Positions 23,776 to 31,833 of a stretch of 34,390 nucleotides of DNA are shown here, one piece after another. The position numbers and the translations under genes are program-made. Source of the stretch: Pararhodospirillum oryzae (lineage in GTDB: Bacteria; Pseudomonadota; Alphaproteobacteria; Rhodospirillales; Rhodospirillaceae); the NCBI RefSeq assembly GCF_007992075.1, contig NZ_BJZO01000046.1, positions 1-34,390 on the forward strand, given 5' to 3'. Under the pieces are notes generated by a model. That model saw only the letters and a list, made by a program, of their open reading frames with translations. It ran no database searches and was not told the origin of the DNA. The first letter of the stretch is position 1. The number at the start of each line of letters is the position of its first letter.

Positions 23776-23972
23776 AAATTAGAAGGCCCCCGTCCAGCGA
23801 TCGCCGGGGCGGGGGCCTTGAAATCCAACAGATCCGTGGGCTGGGCTAGGGCCCTTGGGCCGGGGTGGGAGCCCCGGTACTCCACCCCCGGGGCCATGCG
23901 AGCCGGCGGTGGTGTTGGTCCATGAGAGCGGAAGATTGAACCGGGAGGGAGCGGTTTTCTCTCGTCCTCATG
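23776..23972 (-). ncRNA. Candidate structured small RNA, minus strand
   Basis: No protein gene fits here. A promoter-like pair at 23978-24006 would start a transcript near 23972. The RNA would fold with a 5' stem CCATGAG/CTCATGG (23967-23973 with 23920-23926) enclosing AACCG/CGGTT, a long-range pair TGTTGG/CCAACA (23913-23918 with 23825-23830) and a GC stem at 23862-23889. It ends in the perfect 10-base stem AAGGCCCCCG/CGGGGGCCTT (23783-23792 with 23810-23819). The last stem has only a weak T-run (CTAATTT). A 41-codon ORF (23846-23971) is contained in it but has no convincing use. The family is not recognised. Confidence 0.4.
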
Positions 23973-23977
23973 GGCTT

Positions 23978-24006
23978 ATCCTCCGCTTTCGGTGCGTTGC
24001 TGTCAA
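23978..24006 (-). promoter_or_regulatory. Candidate promoter of the minus-strand small RNA
   Basis: On the minus strand: TTGACA (24001-24006), 17 bases, GAGGAT (23978-23983). The -35 is perfect; the -10 matches three of six. Confidence 0.4.
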
Positions 24007-24026
24007 CGACTTAATCCGACCATAAT
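23997..24026 (+). promoter_or_regulatory. Candidate divergent promoter of the plus-strand small RNA
   Basis: TTGCTG (23997-24002), 18 bases, CATAAT (24021-24026): good -10, weak -35. The -35 overlaps that of the opposite promoter, so the two would compete for polymerase. Confidence 0.35.
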
Positions 24027-24090
24027 GGTGGGAAATACGCCGTACTTTCGCCATCTTCCCGTCTTTCAACCCGAAAGGCACGAGAAAACA

Positions 24091-24113
24091 CCCGTCCAAA
24101 AGCGGTGGACGGG
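24091..24113 (-). terminator. Hairpin, possible minus-strand terminator
   Basis: CCCGTCCA and TGGACGGG form a perfect 8-base stem. Read on the minus strand it is followed by TGTTTTCT, so it could stop read-through from ileS-lspA-bamF before the small-RNA promoter at 24001. Confidence 0.4.
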
Positions 24114-24195
24114 AAAGAGGCGCGGTTATCGGAAAATCCTGACGGAAAAAACAAAGCCCGGGGGAGGCGGCTTCAGTGCCGTCGGCATGCCTGGA

Positions 24196-24248
24196 GCACC
24201 GTGCGTTCAATTAGGTCGGGCAGGTCGAGGCACGGTGCCCTGTTTTTT
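24196..24248 (+). terminator. Rho-independent terminator, plus strand
   Basis: GCACCGTGC (24196-24204) and GCACGGTGC (24230-24238) form a perfect 9-base stem with a 25-base loop, followed by CCTG and six T. Confidence 0.55.
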
Positions 24249-24269
24249 GTCTGGAGGTGCGAGGGGGTC

Positions 24270-24290
24270 GAAAAGCGGTTCCCCCTTTTC
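24270..24290. repeat. Hairpin fragment related to the dispersed repeat
   Basis: GAAAAGCGG ... CCCCTTTTC repeats the hairpin part of the elements at 17297 and 24570, without their flanks. The remaining bases between 24249 and 24569 are GC-rich with no gene seen. Confidence 0.35.
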
Positions 24291-24569
24291 AGGTCTCGCT
24301 TCAGGAACCCTTATCCCATCGGGCGCGAGAATACCGCGCCACGACCCTTCGATCAATCCGGGAAGTTGAAAAACGACACGCTCGGGTTCCGGCCACGATC
24401 CTTTTTCGGGGCGGAGGGCGGGTTCAAGGCAGGGCGTTCCCGGTTCGAGGAAAAAGACGCCCCCCGGAAAGGAGCCCCCACGATCCTGGGAGAAGTTCCC
24501 ACCCCCGGACGCCGCCTCCTGGCGGGCGCCCGAGAGGGGAGGGTGCCTGGGGTCCGTCAGCTTCAGACA

Positions 24570-24636
24570 GAAGCAGGCAGACCCTGCATCCCTTTGTTTG
24601 AGTTTGTCTTTCCGGGAAAAGCGGTGTCCCCTTTTC
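24570..24636. repeat. Dispersed repeat, copy 2
   Basis: Second copy of the element at 17297-17363, in the same orientation. The hairpin here is nearly perfect (GGGAAAAGCGG/CCCCTTTTCCC, 24614-24638). It sits 12 bases beyond the bamF stop and may serve as its transcript end. Confidence 0.7.
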
Positions 24637-24647
24637 CCTGCCAAGCT

Positions 24648-25217
24648 CTAGAACAGCCCTTCCAGGAACCCGCGTTCGCGCCGTTCGATGATGGGGGTAT
24701 GGCCCTCGGTCACCGGCTTGCCCAGCGACTGGTTTTCACGCAGGCGCTTGAGTTCGGCCTCGGGATCGACCACGCGGCCGTGGGCTTCCGGGTCGGTGTC
24801 GCGCCAGAAGACCAGGCGGTCGGTGAAGGTGCGCTCCTCCTCGGCCAGCACCGAGTCCTCGCGGTTGACCACGGCGCGGATGTCGGGCTGAACCCGGTCG
24901 ATGCCGGCCTTGTCCAGCAAGGCGGCTTCCCCGGTGGAGGCGCTGCCGTCGCTGAGCGCGCCCGAGGCGGCGCGGCCCATCAGGGCGGCGCGGGCCTGGT
25001 CGCGGGTGGAGACCTCTTGCGGGCGCGCCTGGCCGGGCTGGGGCGGGCGCAGCGAGAAGTCGGGCGGCACCGCGAGCGGGGCGCGGGTCACCACCTTGAA
25101 TTCGTCGGGTGGCGTCCGTTCCAGGCCCAGGCTTTTCTTGGTGTCGCCACAGGCGGCAACGCCCAGGGCCAGGGACAGCACGGCAAGCGGGGCGAGGTGG
25201 CGAAGACGTGGGCTCAT
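24648..25217 (-). CDS. bamF: DUF3035 lipoprotein, BamF-type BAM complex subunit
   Basis: A 189-residue lipoprotein with lipobox VAAC23, followed by Gly-Asp and the DUF3035 hallmark LGLERTPPDEFKVVTRAPLAVPPDFSLRPP (about residues 31-60). DUF3035 proteins were described as BamF, an alphaproteobacterial subunit of the outer-membrane beta-barrel assembly machine. The ATG at 25217 is chosen because it gives a clean signal peptide; an upstream in-frame start would put 27 charged/Pro-rich residues ahead of it. It follows lspA, the enzyme needed to mature such lipoproteins, in the order ileS-lspA-bamF typical of the class. Confidence 0.88.
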   Translation of the reverse strand: MSPRLRHLAPLAVLSLALGVAACGDTKKSLGLERTPPDEFKVVTRAPLAVPPDFSLRPPQPGQARPQEVSTRDQARAALMGRAASGALSDGSASTGEAALLDKAGIDRVQPDIRAVVNREDSVLAEEERTFTDRLVFWRDTDPEAHGRVVDPEAELKRLRENQSLGKPVTEGHTPIIERRERGFLEGLF

Positions 25218-25257
25218 GGCAGGTCGGCGGGCTCCCGAAGGCGGAGAAGAAAGCGGT

Positions 25258-25842
25258 TCAGCGCCCGCGCGGGGCGCCACCGGAACCGGAGCGGCCAAAC
25301 AGGGTTTCCCCGATCAGCAGCACCGCGCCGGTACTGATCGCCGCGTCGGCTACGTTGAACGCGGGCCAATGATACCCGAAACCATGCAGGTCGATAAAGT
25401 CGGTCACGGCGCCATGGCGCAGACGATCGACCATGTTACCCAGCGCGCCTCCGATGACCAGCCCCAGCAGCAGCCCCTGGAAGCGGTTCTCGGCCCGGCG
25501 CAGCCACACCATCAGCCCGGCGGTGATCGCCAGCGAAACCCCGGAAAGGATCCAGGCGTTCCAGGCCCCTTGATCGTTCATGATGCCAAAGCTGACCCCG
25601 GTGTTCCACACCAAGACCAGATTGGCGAACGGGGCCAGCTCGATCACCCGGGGCGGGGTCATGACCTGGGTCAGGATCCACACCTTGCTCAACTGGTCGA
25701 GCACGAGGACCAGGGCGGCGGCGCCGAGGCCCAGTCGCCAAGGGCGACGGACCGGCACCGGCCGGGGCGCCGGCCCGGGGCCGGCGTCGACCGGTGGGGG
25801 GAGGGCCGGTCCGCCGTCGCCTGGGCCCCGGGGGTCGGCCAT
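25258..25842 (-). CDS. lspA: Lipoprotein signal peptidase
   Basis: A 194-residue aspartyl protease of the inner membrane that removes signal peptides from lipidated prolipoproteins. Four membrane segments are visible, and the conserved blocks carry both catalytic Asp: GNMVDRLRHGAVTDFIDLH and FNVADAAISTGAVLL. The N-terminus has about 35 extra Pro/Gly-rich residues before the first helix. Its ATG shares one base with the ileS stop (TGATG), so translation is coupled to ileS. At least five lipoproteins or candidates in this window would be its substrates. Confidence 0.95.
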   Translation of the reverse strand: MADPRGPGDGGPALPPPVDAGPGPAPRPVPVRRPWRLGLGAAALVLVLDQLSKVWILTQVMTPPRVIELAPFANLVLVWNTGVSFGIMNDQGAWNAWILSGVSLAITAGLMVWLRRAENRFQGLLLGLVIGGALGNMVDRLRHGAVTDFIDLHGFGYHWPAFNVADAAISTGAVLLIGETLFGRSGSGGAPRGR

Positions 25843-28676
25843 CAGCCGGCCTCCTGGGCGGTCAGAACCGCGTCGCAGCGCCCGCACACGCCTTCGTGGG
25901 CATGCTGGCCCACGTCGGGCAGGACCTTCCAGCAGCGCTGGCACTTGGCGCCCTCGGCAAGCGCGACGACCACCGCGACCCCGTCCACGTCGTCCAGGCG
26001 GTGGGCCTCGGCCGGGGCGGGCGTGGCCGCCGTGTCGATCAGGGTCAGGCCCGAGGTGATGCACAGGTCGGCCATGTCGAGCCCGGCGCAGGCCTCGATC
26101 AGGGGCGCGGGCGCGTAAACCACCGGATGCGCCTGCACGCTGGCTCCCAGCACCTTGTCGGCGCGGGCGCGTTCCAGGGCGCCGGTGACCACGCGGCGCA
26201 GGCCGCGCACCAGATCCCAGCGCTCGGCCAGGGCCGGATCACGCCAGGCGGCCGGGGTGGCCGGGAACACGCGCAGGTGCACCGAGTCGGTTTCGGGGGT
26301 GTCGGGATAGCGGGTCAGCCATGCCTCTTCCGCCGTGAAGCACACAAAGGGCGCGAGCCACGTGACCAGGTGTTCGAACACCGCGTCGATGACCGTGCGG
26401 CAGGCCCGGCGCGCGATCGAGTCGGCATGCTCGCAATACAAGGTATCCTTGCGCACATCCAGGTAGAACGCCGACAGGTCCGAGGTGCAGAACGTATTCA
26501 GTTCCTGGAACATGTCGTGGAAGCTGAAGGCGTTGCAACACGCGCGCACGGTGTCGTCCAGTTCGGCCAGCCGGTGCAGCACCCAGCGTTCCAGGTCGGG
26601 CAGGGCGGCCGGATCGCTCACGCGTTCGGCCTCGGTGAAGCCGTCCAGCGCGCCCAGCAGGAAACGCAAGGTGTTGCGCAGTCGCCGGTAGGTCTCGGTG
26701 GTTTGCTTCAGGATCTCGGGGCCAAAGCGGATGTCGTTGGTGTAGTCCGACGACACCACCCACAAACGCAGGATATCGGCGCCGAGACTCGACACCACCT
26801 TTTGCGGGCTTTCGGCGTTGCCCTTGGACTTGGAAAGTTTGTCGCCCTTTTCGTCGAGCAGGAAGCCGTGGGTCAGCACCGCGTCGTAGGGCGCGCGCCC
26901 GCGCGTGCCGCAGCTTTCCAGCAGCGAGGTATGGAACCATCCCCGGTGCTGGTCCGAGCCTTCCAGGTACAGGTCGGCCGGCCATTTCAGATCGGGGCGG
27001 GTTTCCAGGACAAAGGCATGGGTGCAGCCGCTATCAAACCAGACCTCGACGATATCGCGCACCGGCTCGTACTGGGCCGGATCGTGGTCGGGGCCCAGGA
27101 AGCGGCGCGGATCGCCGGTGAACCAGGCGTCGGCGCCCTCGGTCTCGAAGGTGGCGGCGATGCGCTCGATCACCGCCGGATCGCGCAGGGGCTCGCCGGT
27201 TTCCTTGTGGACAAACAGGGTAATGGGCACGCCCCAGGCCCGCTGGCGCGACACGCACCAGTCGGGCCGGCTTTCGATCATCGAGCCGATGCGGTTGCGC
27301 CCGCGCGGCGGCACCCAGCGGGTTTCCTCGATGGCCGCCAGCGCCTTCTTGCGCAGGTCGTTGGTTTCCATCGAAATGAACCACTGCGGCGTGTTGCGGA
27401 AGATCAACGGCGCCTTGGACCGCCACGAGTGGGGGTAGCTGTGGGTCAGCGTGCCGTGGGCCAGCAGGGCGCCAGCCTCCTTCATTGCCTCCAGGATCGC
27501 GGGCGCGACCTTGAACACATGCTGGCCGGCGAACAGGGGCACGTGCGCCATGTACAGGCCGTCGCCGTCCACCGTGTCGGGGGGGGTGAGGCCATGGGCG
27601 CGGCCCAGGAAATAGTCGTCCTCGCCGTGGCCGGGCGCGATGTGGACAAAGCCGGTGCCCTGGTCGGCGGTCACGAAATCGCCGGGCAGCGCGGGCACGT
27701 CGAAGTCATAGCCCTGGCCGCGCCAGGGGTGGCGGCAGATCGTGCCGGCAAGGTCGGCGCCGGTCAGGGTGGCTTCCACCGTGGACGCCGTGATGCCGGC
27801 CTGGGCCCGCACGTCGTCGAGCAGGTCGGCTCCCACCACCAGGCGTTCGCCCACCCGGGCCAGCGAGCCTTCGGCCACGGCGTCGACGCGCACCACCACG
27901 TAGGGCATCCCGGCCCCATAGGCGACGGCGCGGTTGCCGGGCATGGTCCACGGCGTGGTCGTCCAGATGACCACGGCGGCGCCTTCCAGAACGGGGCAGG
28001 CGGGGCCGGCGGTCACGACCGGGAAACGGACCCAGATGGTGGTCGAGGTATGGTCCTGGTATTCCACCTCGGCGTCGGCCAGGGCGGTTTTCTCGACCAC
28101 CGACCACAGCACCGGCTTCGCGCCCTTGAACAGGCTGCCGTTCATCAGGAACTTGCCCAGCTCGCGCACGATCTGCGCTTCCGCCGGATAGGCCATGGTG
28201 GTGTACGGGTTCTTCCAGTCGCCCACCACGCCCAGGCGCTTGAACTCCTCGCGCTGGATGGCGATCCATTCCTCGGCGAAGGCCCGGCATTCGCGGCGGA
28301 AGGCGACGATATCGACTTCGTCCTTGTTGCGGCCCTTGGCGCGGTAGCGTTCCTCGATCTTCCATTCGATGGGCAGGCCGTGGCAATCCCAGCCCGGCAC
28401 GTAGTTGGAATCCTTGCCCATCATCTGCTGCGACCGGGTGATCACGTCCTTCAGGATCTTGTTGAGGGCGTGGCCGTTGTGCAGGTGGCCGTTGGCGTAG
28501 GGGGGGCCGTCGTGCAGCACGAATTTCTCGCGCCCCCGGGCCGCCTCGCGCAGGCGGGCGTACAGGTCAATCCGTTCCCAGCGCGCCAGAATTTCGGGTT
28601 CCTTCTCGGCCAGGCCGGCCTTCATCGGAAACGACGTCTTGGGCAGGAAAACGGTGGACTTGTATTCGGCGGTCAT
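25842..28676 (-). CDS. ileS: Isoleucyl-tRNA synthetase
   Basis: A 944-residue class I aminoacyl-tRNA synthetase of bacterial IleS type and normal length. It charges tRNA-Ile using ATP. The HIGH motif is HNGH at residues 66-69 (PPYANGHLHNGHALNK), the KMSKS motif is KLSKS at 613-617, and the C-terminus carries a zinc-binding CxxC...CxxC (CQRCWKVLP ... CGRCDAVL). The CP1 editing domain lies between. The start at 28676 (MTAEYKSTVFLPKTSFPMKAGL) is the family start; the frame stays open upstream without meaning. First gene of the minus-strand ileS-lspA-bamF operon. Confidence 0.97.
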   Translation of the reverse strand: MTAEYKSTVFLPKTSFPMKAGLAEKEPEILARWERIDLYARLREAARGREKFVLHDGPPYANGHLHNGHALNKILKDVITRSQQMMGKDSNYVPGWDCHGLPIEWKIEERYRAKGRNKDEVDIVAFRRECRAFAEEWIAIQREEFKRLGVVGDWKNPYTTMAYPAEAQIVRELGKFLMNGSLFKGAKPVLWSVVEKTALADAEVEYQDHTSTTIWVRFPVVTAGPACPVLEGAAVVIWTTTPWTMPGNRAVAYGAGMPYVVVRVDAVAEGSLARVGERLVVGADLLDDVRAQAGITASTVEATLTGADLAGTICRHPWRGQGYDFDVPALPGDFVTADQGTGFVHIAPGHGEDDYFLGRAHGLTPPDTVDGDGLYMAHVPLFAGQHVFKVAPAILEAMKEAGALLAHGTLTHSYPHSWRSKAPLIFRNTPQWFISMETNDLRKKALAAIEETRWVPPRGRNRIGSMIESRPDWCVSRQRAWGVPITLFVHKETGEPLRDPAVIERIAATFETEGADAWFTGDPRRFLGPDHDPAQYEPVRDIVEVWFDSGCTHAFVLETRPDLKWPADLYLEGSDQHRGWFHTSLLESCGTRGRAPYDAVLTHGFLLDEKGDKLSKSKGNAESPQKVVSSLGADILRLWVVSSDYTNDIRFGPEILKQTTETYRRLRNTLRFLLGALDGFTEAERVSDPAALPDLERWVLHRLAELDDTVRACCNAFSFHDMFQELNTFCTSDLSAFYLDVRKDTLYCEHADSIARRACRTVIDAVFEHLVTWLAPFVCFTAEEAWLTRYPDTPETDSVHLRVFPATPAAWRDPALAERWDLVRGLRRVVTGALERARADKVLGASVQAHPVVYAPAPLIEACAGLDMADLCITSGLTLIDTAATPAPAEAHRLDDVDGVAVVVALAEGAKCQRCWKVLPDVGQHAHEGVCGRCDAVLTAQEAG

Positions 28677-28803
28677 GGCGCGTGGTCCCGGATTCGGGTC
28701 AGAAAAACCCCAGAAAGGCCGGACCAAGGCCCGGCACGGACCGCCATGGATACCCGACAACCTCGCGGGCCTTCAACCGTTTCCTGTGAAAAGGGGTTTC
28801 CTT

Positions 28804-28855
28804 TGCCCGCGCGGCGTCCCGCCGTGTCCTGCCCGCGCGGCGTTCCGCCCTGTTT
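28804..28855. repeat. 26-base tandem repeat, two copies
   Basis: TGCCCGCGCGGCGT begins both copies (28804 and 28830); the units differ at four positions. They lie in the 565-base gene-free interval 28677-29241 between ileS and the Cache gene. The rest of that interval is GC-rich without a gene until an AT-richer promoter-like region after 29100. Confidence 0.6.
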
Positions 28856-29135
28856 TTGGAGGTCTGCTTCCGGGCAGGGAGCAGCCTCTTTTTTCCTTCT
28901 TCCGCCAGGGCGCCCTCGTCTTGGAAACCGCGGGTGGCGTGCTCCACCGGAAAAAGGGAACGGGAACAAATAAACCGGGAAAATGATATCCGAATCCCGA
29001 AAGGAGAGGAATCCGGAAACGCAAGGCGCGAGGCCCCGGATCCAGTCAAGGGGGCAGGATGGATGCGCTCGGGGATGGCACCAAAGGGTTGGGCCTTGGC
29101 TCGCAAAAAACTACTCAAAGGCGCGTTTTGAAAAT

Positions 29136-29162
29136 TCACTAGTGAGAAGGAAGGGGCTCACT
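29136..29162 (+). promoter_or_regulatory. Operator-like repeats upstream of the Cache gene
   Basis: The palindrome TCACTAGTGA (29136-29145) overlaps a second inverted repeat AGTGAG-N10-CTCACT (29141-29146 with 29157-29162), giving three TCACT/AGTGA half-sites. TTATAA at 29162-29167 could be a -10. This lies about 80 bases before the Cache gene start and suggests regulated transcription. Confidence 0.4.
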
Positions 29163-29241
29163 TATAAAGTACCGCTCAACGGATGCTCTGTATCCTCGCC
29201 ACGACGATGTGGTTGGGTTGTTTCGTTGAGGAGATCGTATC

Positions 29242-29712
29242 ATGAAGCTGTGGGCACCTTTCGCCGTTGGCGTGCTGGTCGCGGGCCTGTCCGGGGCGGC
29301 GCTGGCCCTTGACAAGCCGGGCCTGGACGCCGTGCGCGACAAGGCGGTCGCGGTCATCGACGAAAAAGGTCTGAAGGACGGCGCGACCTTCCTGGGCAAT
29401 CCCGCCAACGGCTTCTTGGATCTCCAGGGTCCCGGCCTCCATACCTGGGCGGTGAGCCGCAACGGCATTATTGCCTTCGACCATTCGGGGCAGACCCAGC
29501 CCGACATGGACATCTCCACCCTGACCACGGTGGACGGGCAAAGCGTCACGGCGAAAACCTTCTCCTACGCCGATCGCCCCGAAGGCGGCGGCTACGATGA
29601 TGCCTCCTGGCCGCATCCGGTGACCGGAGCCATGGGCACGGCCTACGTCACCTGCCGCACGCCGAAGACCAATCCCGACCTTGCTGTGTGCGCCATGGCC
29701 TGGCTCGACTGA
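29242..29712 (+). CDS. Free-standing periplasmic Cache-domain protein
   Basis: A 156-residue exported protein: signal peptide (about 1-22, cleavage near ALA), then one small-ligand-binding Cache domain, seen in [40 protein letters not shown] and the typical WPHPVTG...YV end. It has no membrane segment after the signal peptide and no signalling domain. It lies 253 bases before a chemoreceptor gene on the same strand, so it may present a ligand to that receptor. TGAGGAG is the ribosome binding site. Confidence 0.8.
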   Translation: MKLWAPFAVGVLVAGLSGAALALDKPGLDAVRDKAVAVIDEKGLKDGATFLGNPANGFLDLQGPGLHTWAVSRNGIIAFDHSGQTQPDMDISTLTTVDGQSVTAKTFSYADRPEGGGYDDASWPHPVTGAMGTAYVTCRTPKTNPDLAVCAMAWLD

Positions 29713-29965
29713 ACCGCTTCGCCGGGGGCGCCCGCCTCTTCCCGAGGGGAGAGGACGCCGTGGCAGGCGAACCAGGGAAGTCCGGGGCAGGAGGGAAGCC
29801 GGGACCAGGGGCCCTTTCGTTCCGGGGCACCGGACCGGAATCATGGAGCGCCGCGCGGGAGCTGTCGCGCGGCGCCGTTGGCCGGACGCCGGCCGGTCCG
29901 TGTCACGCGGGGAACAGGCGGCGCTTTTTCATTTTTCCGTCCCGTGTCGGGGGAAGGGTTCGCCG

Positions 29966-31666
29966 ATGTCCCTGTTCGAAAGAACCTCCGTCTCCTTCAA
30001 GATCTTCCTGGTTCCGGGTTTGTTGATCGTGTTCCTGGTGGTCCTCTCGATGACCGCCGTGCGGGGCTACCATGCCACCTTGTCGGGGAACGAGAATCTT
30101 CGCGATATCGCGCTCAACAAGGTGGCGCTGGCCAACGATCTGACGGCGACCGGCTACCGGCTCCAGGGGAATTTGTTCCGGCTGACCTCGTTTGGCCTGA
30201 TGAAGGCCCCGGCCGCGCAGATGGAGCCGGTGTTCGCGGCCATTGATCGCGACCGCACCCGCATCGAGGAGACCTTTGCCCGCCTGCAACACGCGGATCT
30301 GGGGGAGGCGGACCGGGCGGACCTCGAACAGATGGCCCCGCTCATGGCGCGGTTCGGCCAGAATGTGGGCAATGCCTTGCGAACAGCGCGGGTCAATCCG
30401 TCGTTCGGGGCGGTGGTGGTGCGCGCGGCCGGGATCGATTTCGATGCCTTTGTCGCCCGGATGGAGTCTTTCAACGAACGCCAGCAGGCCTTGTTCAATA
30501 CCACGGTCGAAGAGGCGGTCGGCGGCGTGAAGCAGGCCCAGATGACGTTCCTGGGCGTGTTCCTGGGCGCGGTGACGATCGCGCTGCTGGCCACGGTCGT
30601 GGTCGGGCGCTCGATCCTGGTGCCCGTGCGCCTGGTCACGAAAACCATGGAACGCCTGGCCGACGGCGACCTGGGCGCGCAGGTTCCGGCTAGTACGCGC
30701 CACGACGAACTGGGCGCGATGCTGCGCGCCGTGGCGTCGTTCCGCAACAACCTGGAGGATGTCCGCGACCGCCTGGCGCTTCAGGCCCAATCCCAGGCGG
30801 ACCAGCGCGAAAAGGACCGGGCCCAGTTCGTGGCCGGCCTGGTGGACCGCTTCAATGCCTCGGTGGGCAAGCTGATCGATGATTTGCAACTCGCGGCCGA
30901 GGATCTGACTGCCGGCGCCACTCAGATGCAGGCCGCCACGGCCCGCTCGGCCGAGGAAACGCGCTCGGTGCTGAAGGCGGCCGAGGAAGCCAACGGCAAC
31001 GTGGCCAGCGTGGCCACGGCGGTGGAGGCCCTTTCCCAGGCGATCGGGGAAATGAGCGAGTCGATCGGTCGCAGCGCCGAGATCATCGGGGACGTTCGCC
31101 AGCAAACCCTGAACGCGGGGGAAACCGTGCGGGGCCTGGCCACCGTGGCCGCCGAGATTGGCACCATCACCGATATTATCAACAACATCGCCGCCCAGAC
31201 CAATCTGCTGGCGCTCAACGCCACCATCGAGGCGGCGCGGGCGGGCGAGGCGGGCAAGGGGTTCGCCGTGGTCGCCACCGAGGTGAAAAGCCTCGCCACC
31301 CAGACCATTTCGGCCACGGCGGACATCGCCCGCCAGATCGCCGCCATCCAGGGCACGACCGACGACGTGGTGCGGGTCATGCAGGCGATCACCGAACGGG
31401 TGGAGGAGGTGAACGCCATCTCGATCTCCACGTCCGAAACCATTTCGCAGCAAAACGCCGTGGCCCTGGGTATTGCCCGCACCACCTCGTCGGTGTCCCA
31501 GGCCACCGATCAGGTTTCCGACACCATCAAGTCGGTGTCGGAACTGGTGGGCGGCGTTGAAAAAATCGCCGGAAGCGTTCTGGATCGGGCCCACGTCGTG
31601 GCCGATGGGTCGAACGGCCTCACTCAATCCGTGGATCGCTTCGTGCGAGACCTGAAAAACGGTTGA
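29966..31666 (+). CDS. Methyl-accepting chemotaxis protein
   Basis: A 566-residue chemoreceptor. Membrane segment 1 spans about residues 12-32, a helical periplasmic sensor of about 155 residues (four-helix-bundle type) follows, membrane segment 2 lies at about 193-214, then a HAMP domain ([21 protein letters not shown]). The cytoplasmic signalling coiled coil has the hairpin tip [33 protein letters not shown] at about 403-437, which contacts CheA/CheW. No C-terminal CheR-binding pentapeptide is present (ends LKNG). Its own promoter is likely within the 253-base gap before it; GGGGGAAGGG precedes the ATG. Confidence 0.94.
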   Translation: MSLFERTSVSFKIFLVPGLLIVFLVVLSMTAVRGYHATLSGNENLRDIALNKVALANDLTATGYRLQGNLFRLTSFGLMKAPAAQMEPVFAAIDRDRTRIEETFARLQHADLGEADRADLEQMAPLMARFGQNVGNALRTARVNPSFGAVVVRAAGIDFDAFVARMESFNERQQALFNTTVEEAVGGVKQAQMTFLGVFLGAVTIALLATVVVGRSILVPVRLVTKTMERLADGDLGAQVPASTRHDELGAMLRAVASFRNNLEDVRDRLALQAQSQADQREKDRAQFVAGLVDRFNASVGKLIDDLQLAAEDLTAGATQMQAATARSAEETRSVLKAAEEANGNVASVATAVEALSQAIGEMSESIGRSAEIIGDVRQQTLNAGETVRGLATVAAEIGTITDIINNIAAQTNLLALNATIEAARAGEAGKGFAVVATEVKSLATQTISATADIARQIAAIQGTTDDVVRVMQAITERVEEVNAISISTSETISQQNAVALGIARTTSSVSQATDQVSDTIKSVSELVGGVEKIAGSVLDRAHVVADGSNGLTQSVDRFVRDLKNG

Positions 31667-31669
31667 ACT

Positions 31670-31691
31670 CTAAAAATTCAAATATTTTTAG
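31670..31691. terminator. AT-rich hairpin after the chemoreceptor gene
   Basis: CTAAAAAT (31670-31677) and ATTTTTAG (31684-31691) form a perfect 8-base stem with a 6-base loop, 4 bases after the MCP stop. It is too AT-rich for a classical terminator and may instead be a regulatory site for the next gene. Confidence 0.4.
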
Positions 31692-31833
31692 TAGATCAGA
31701 GTAATCTTTAGTGGTATTTTATCAGGGTGCGGGAAATCCCGCGCCTTTCCCTTCTCGGCCGAGGTGGGTTCCCATCAAGAGTTGCCTGGTTTCCCGCCGG
31801 GAGCCGGGACAGGAACGCCGCGAGGTCGACGTC

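Larger units (their letters stand above)
24033..24248 (+). ncRNA. Candidate small RNA, plus strand
   Basis: A stretch of about 215 bases bounded by a promoter-like pair and a Rho-independent terminator, with no believable protein gene. It contains CTTTC/GAAAG, the perfect 8-base hairpin CCCGTCCA/TGGACGGG (24091-24098 with 24106-24113) and the terminator stem. Identity unknown; 6S RNA, SRP RNA, tmRNA and RNase P RNA signatures were not seen. Confidence 0.35.

Noticed and set aside
23485-23925. Several plus- and minus-strand frames between tRNA-Ala and bamF
   Set aside because: Overlapping, low-complexity frames across promoters and hairpins, without start signals or domains.
23846-23971. A 41-codon minus-strand leader peptide ORF with GGAGG upstream
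   Set aside because: It has no run of regulatory codons, and the GGAGG would lie within the proposed -10; no biosynthetic gene follows, only tRNA-Ala.
23776-24248. Known housekeeping RNAs (6S, SRP RNA, tmRNA, RNase P RNA)
   Set aside because: Their conserved sequence blocks were not found; kept only as unnamed candidate RNAs.
25794-28973. Open frame of more than 1000 codons on the plus strand across ileS and lspA
   Set aside because: Shadow of two certain genes; composition rich in Gly, Gln, His and Val without domains.
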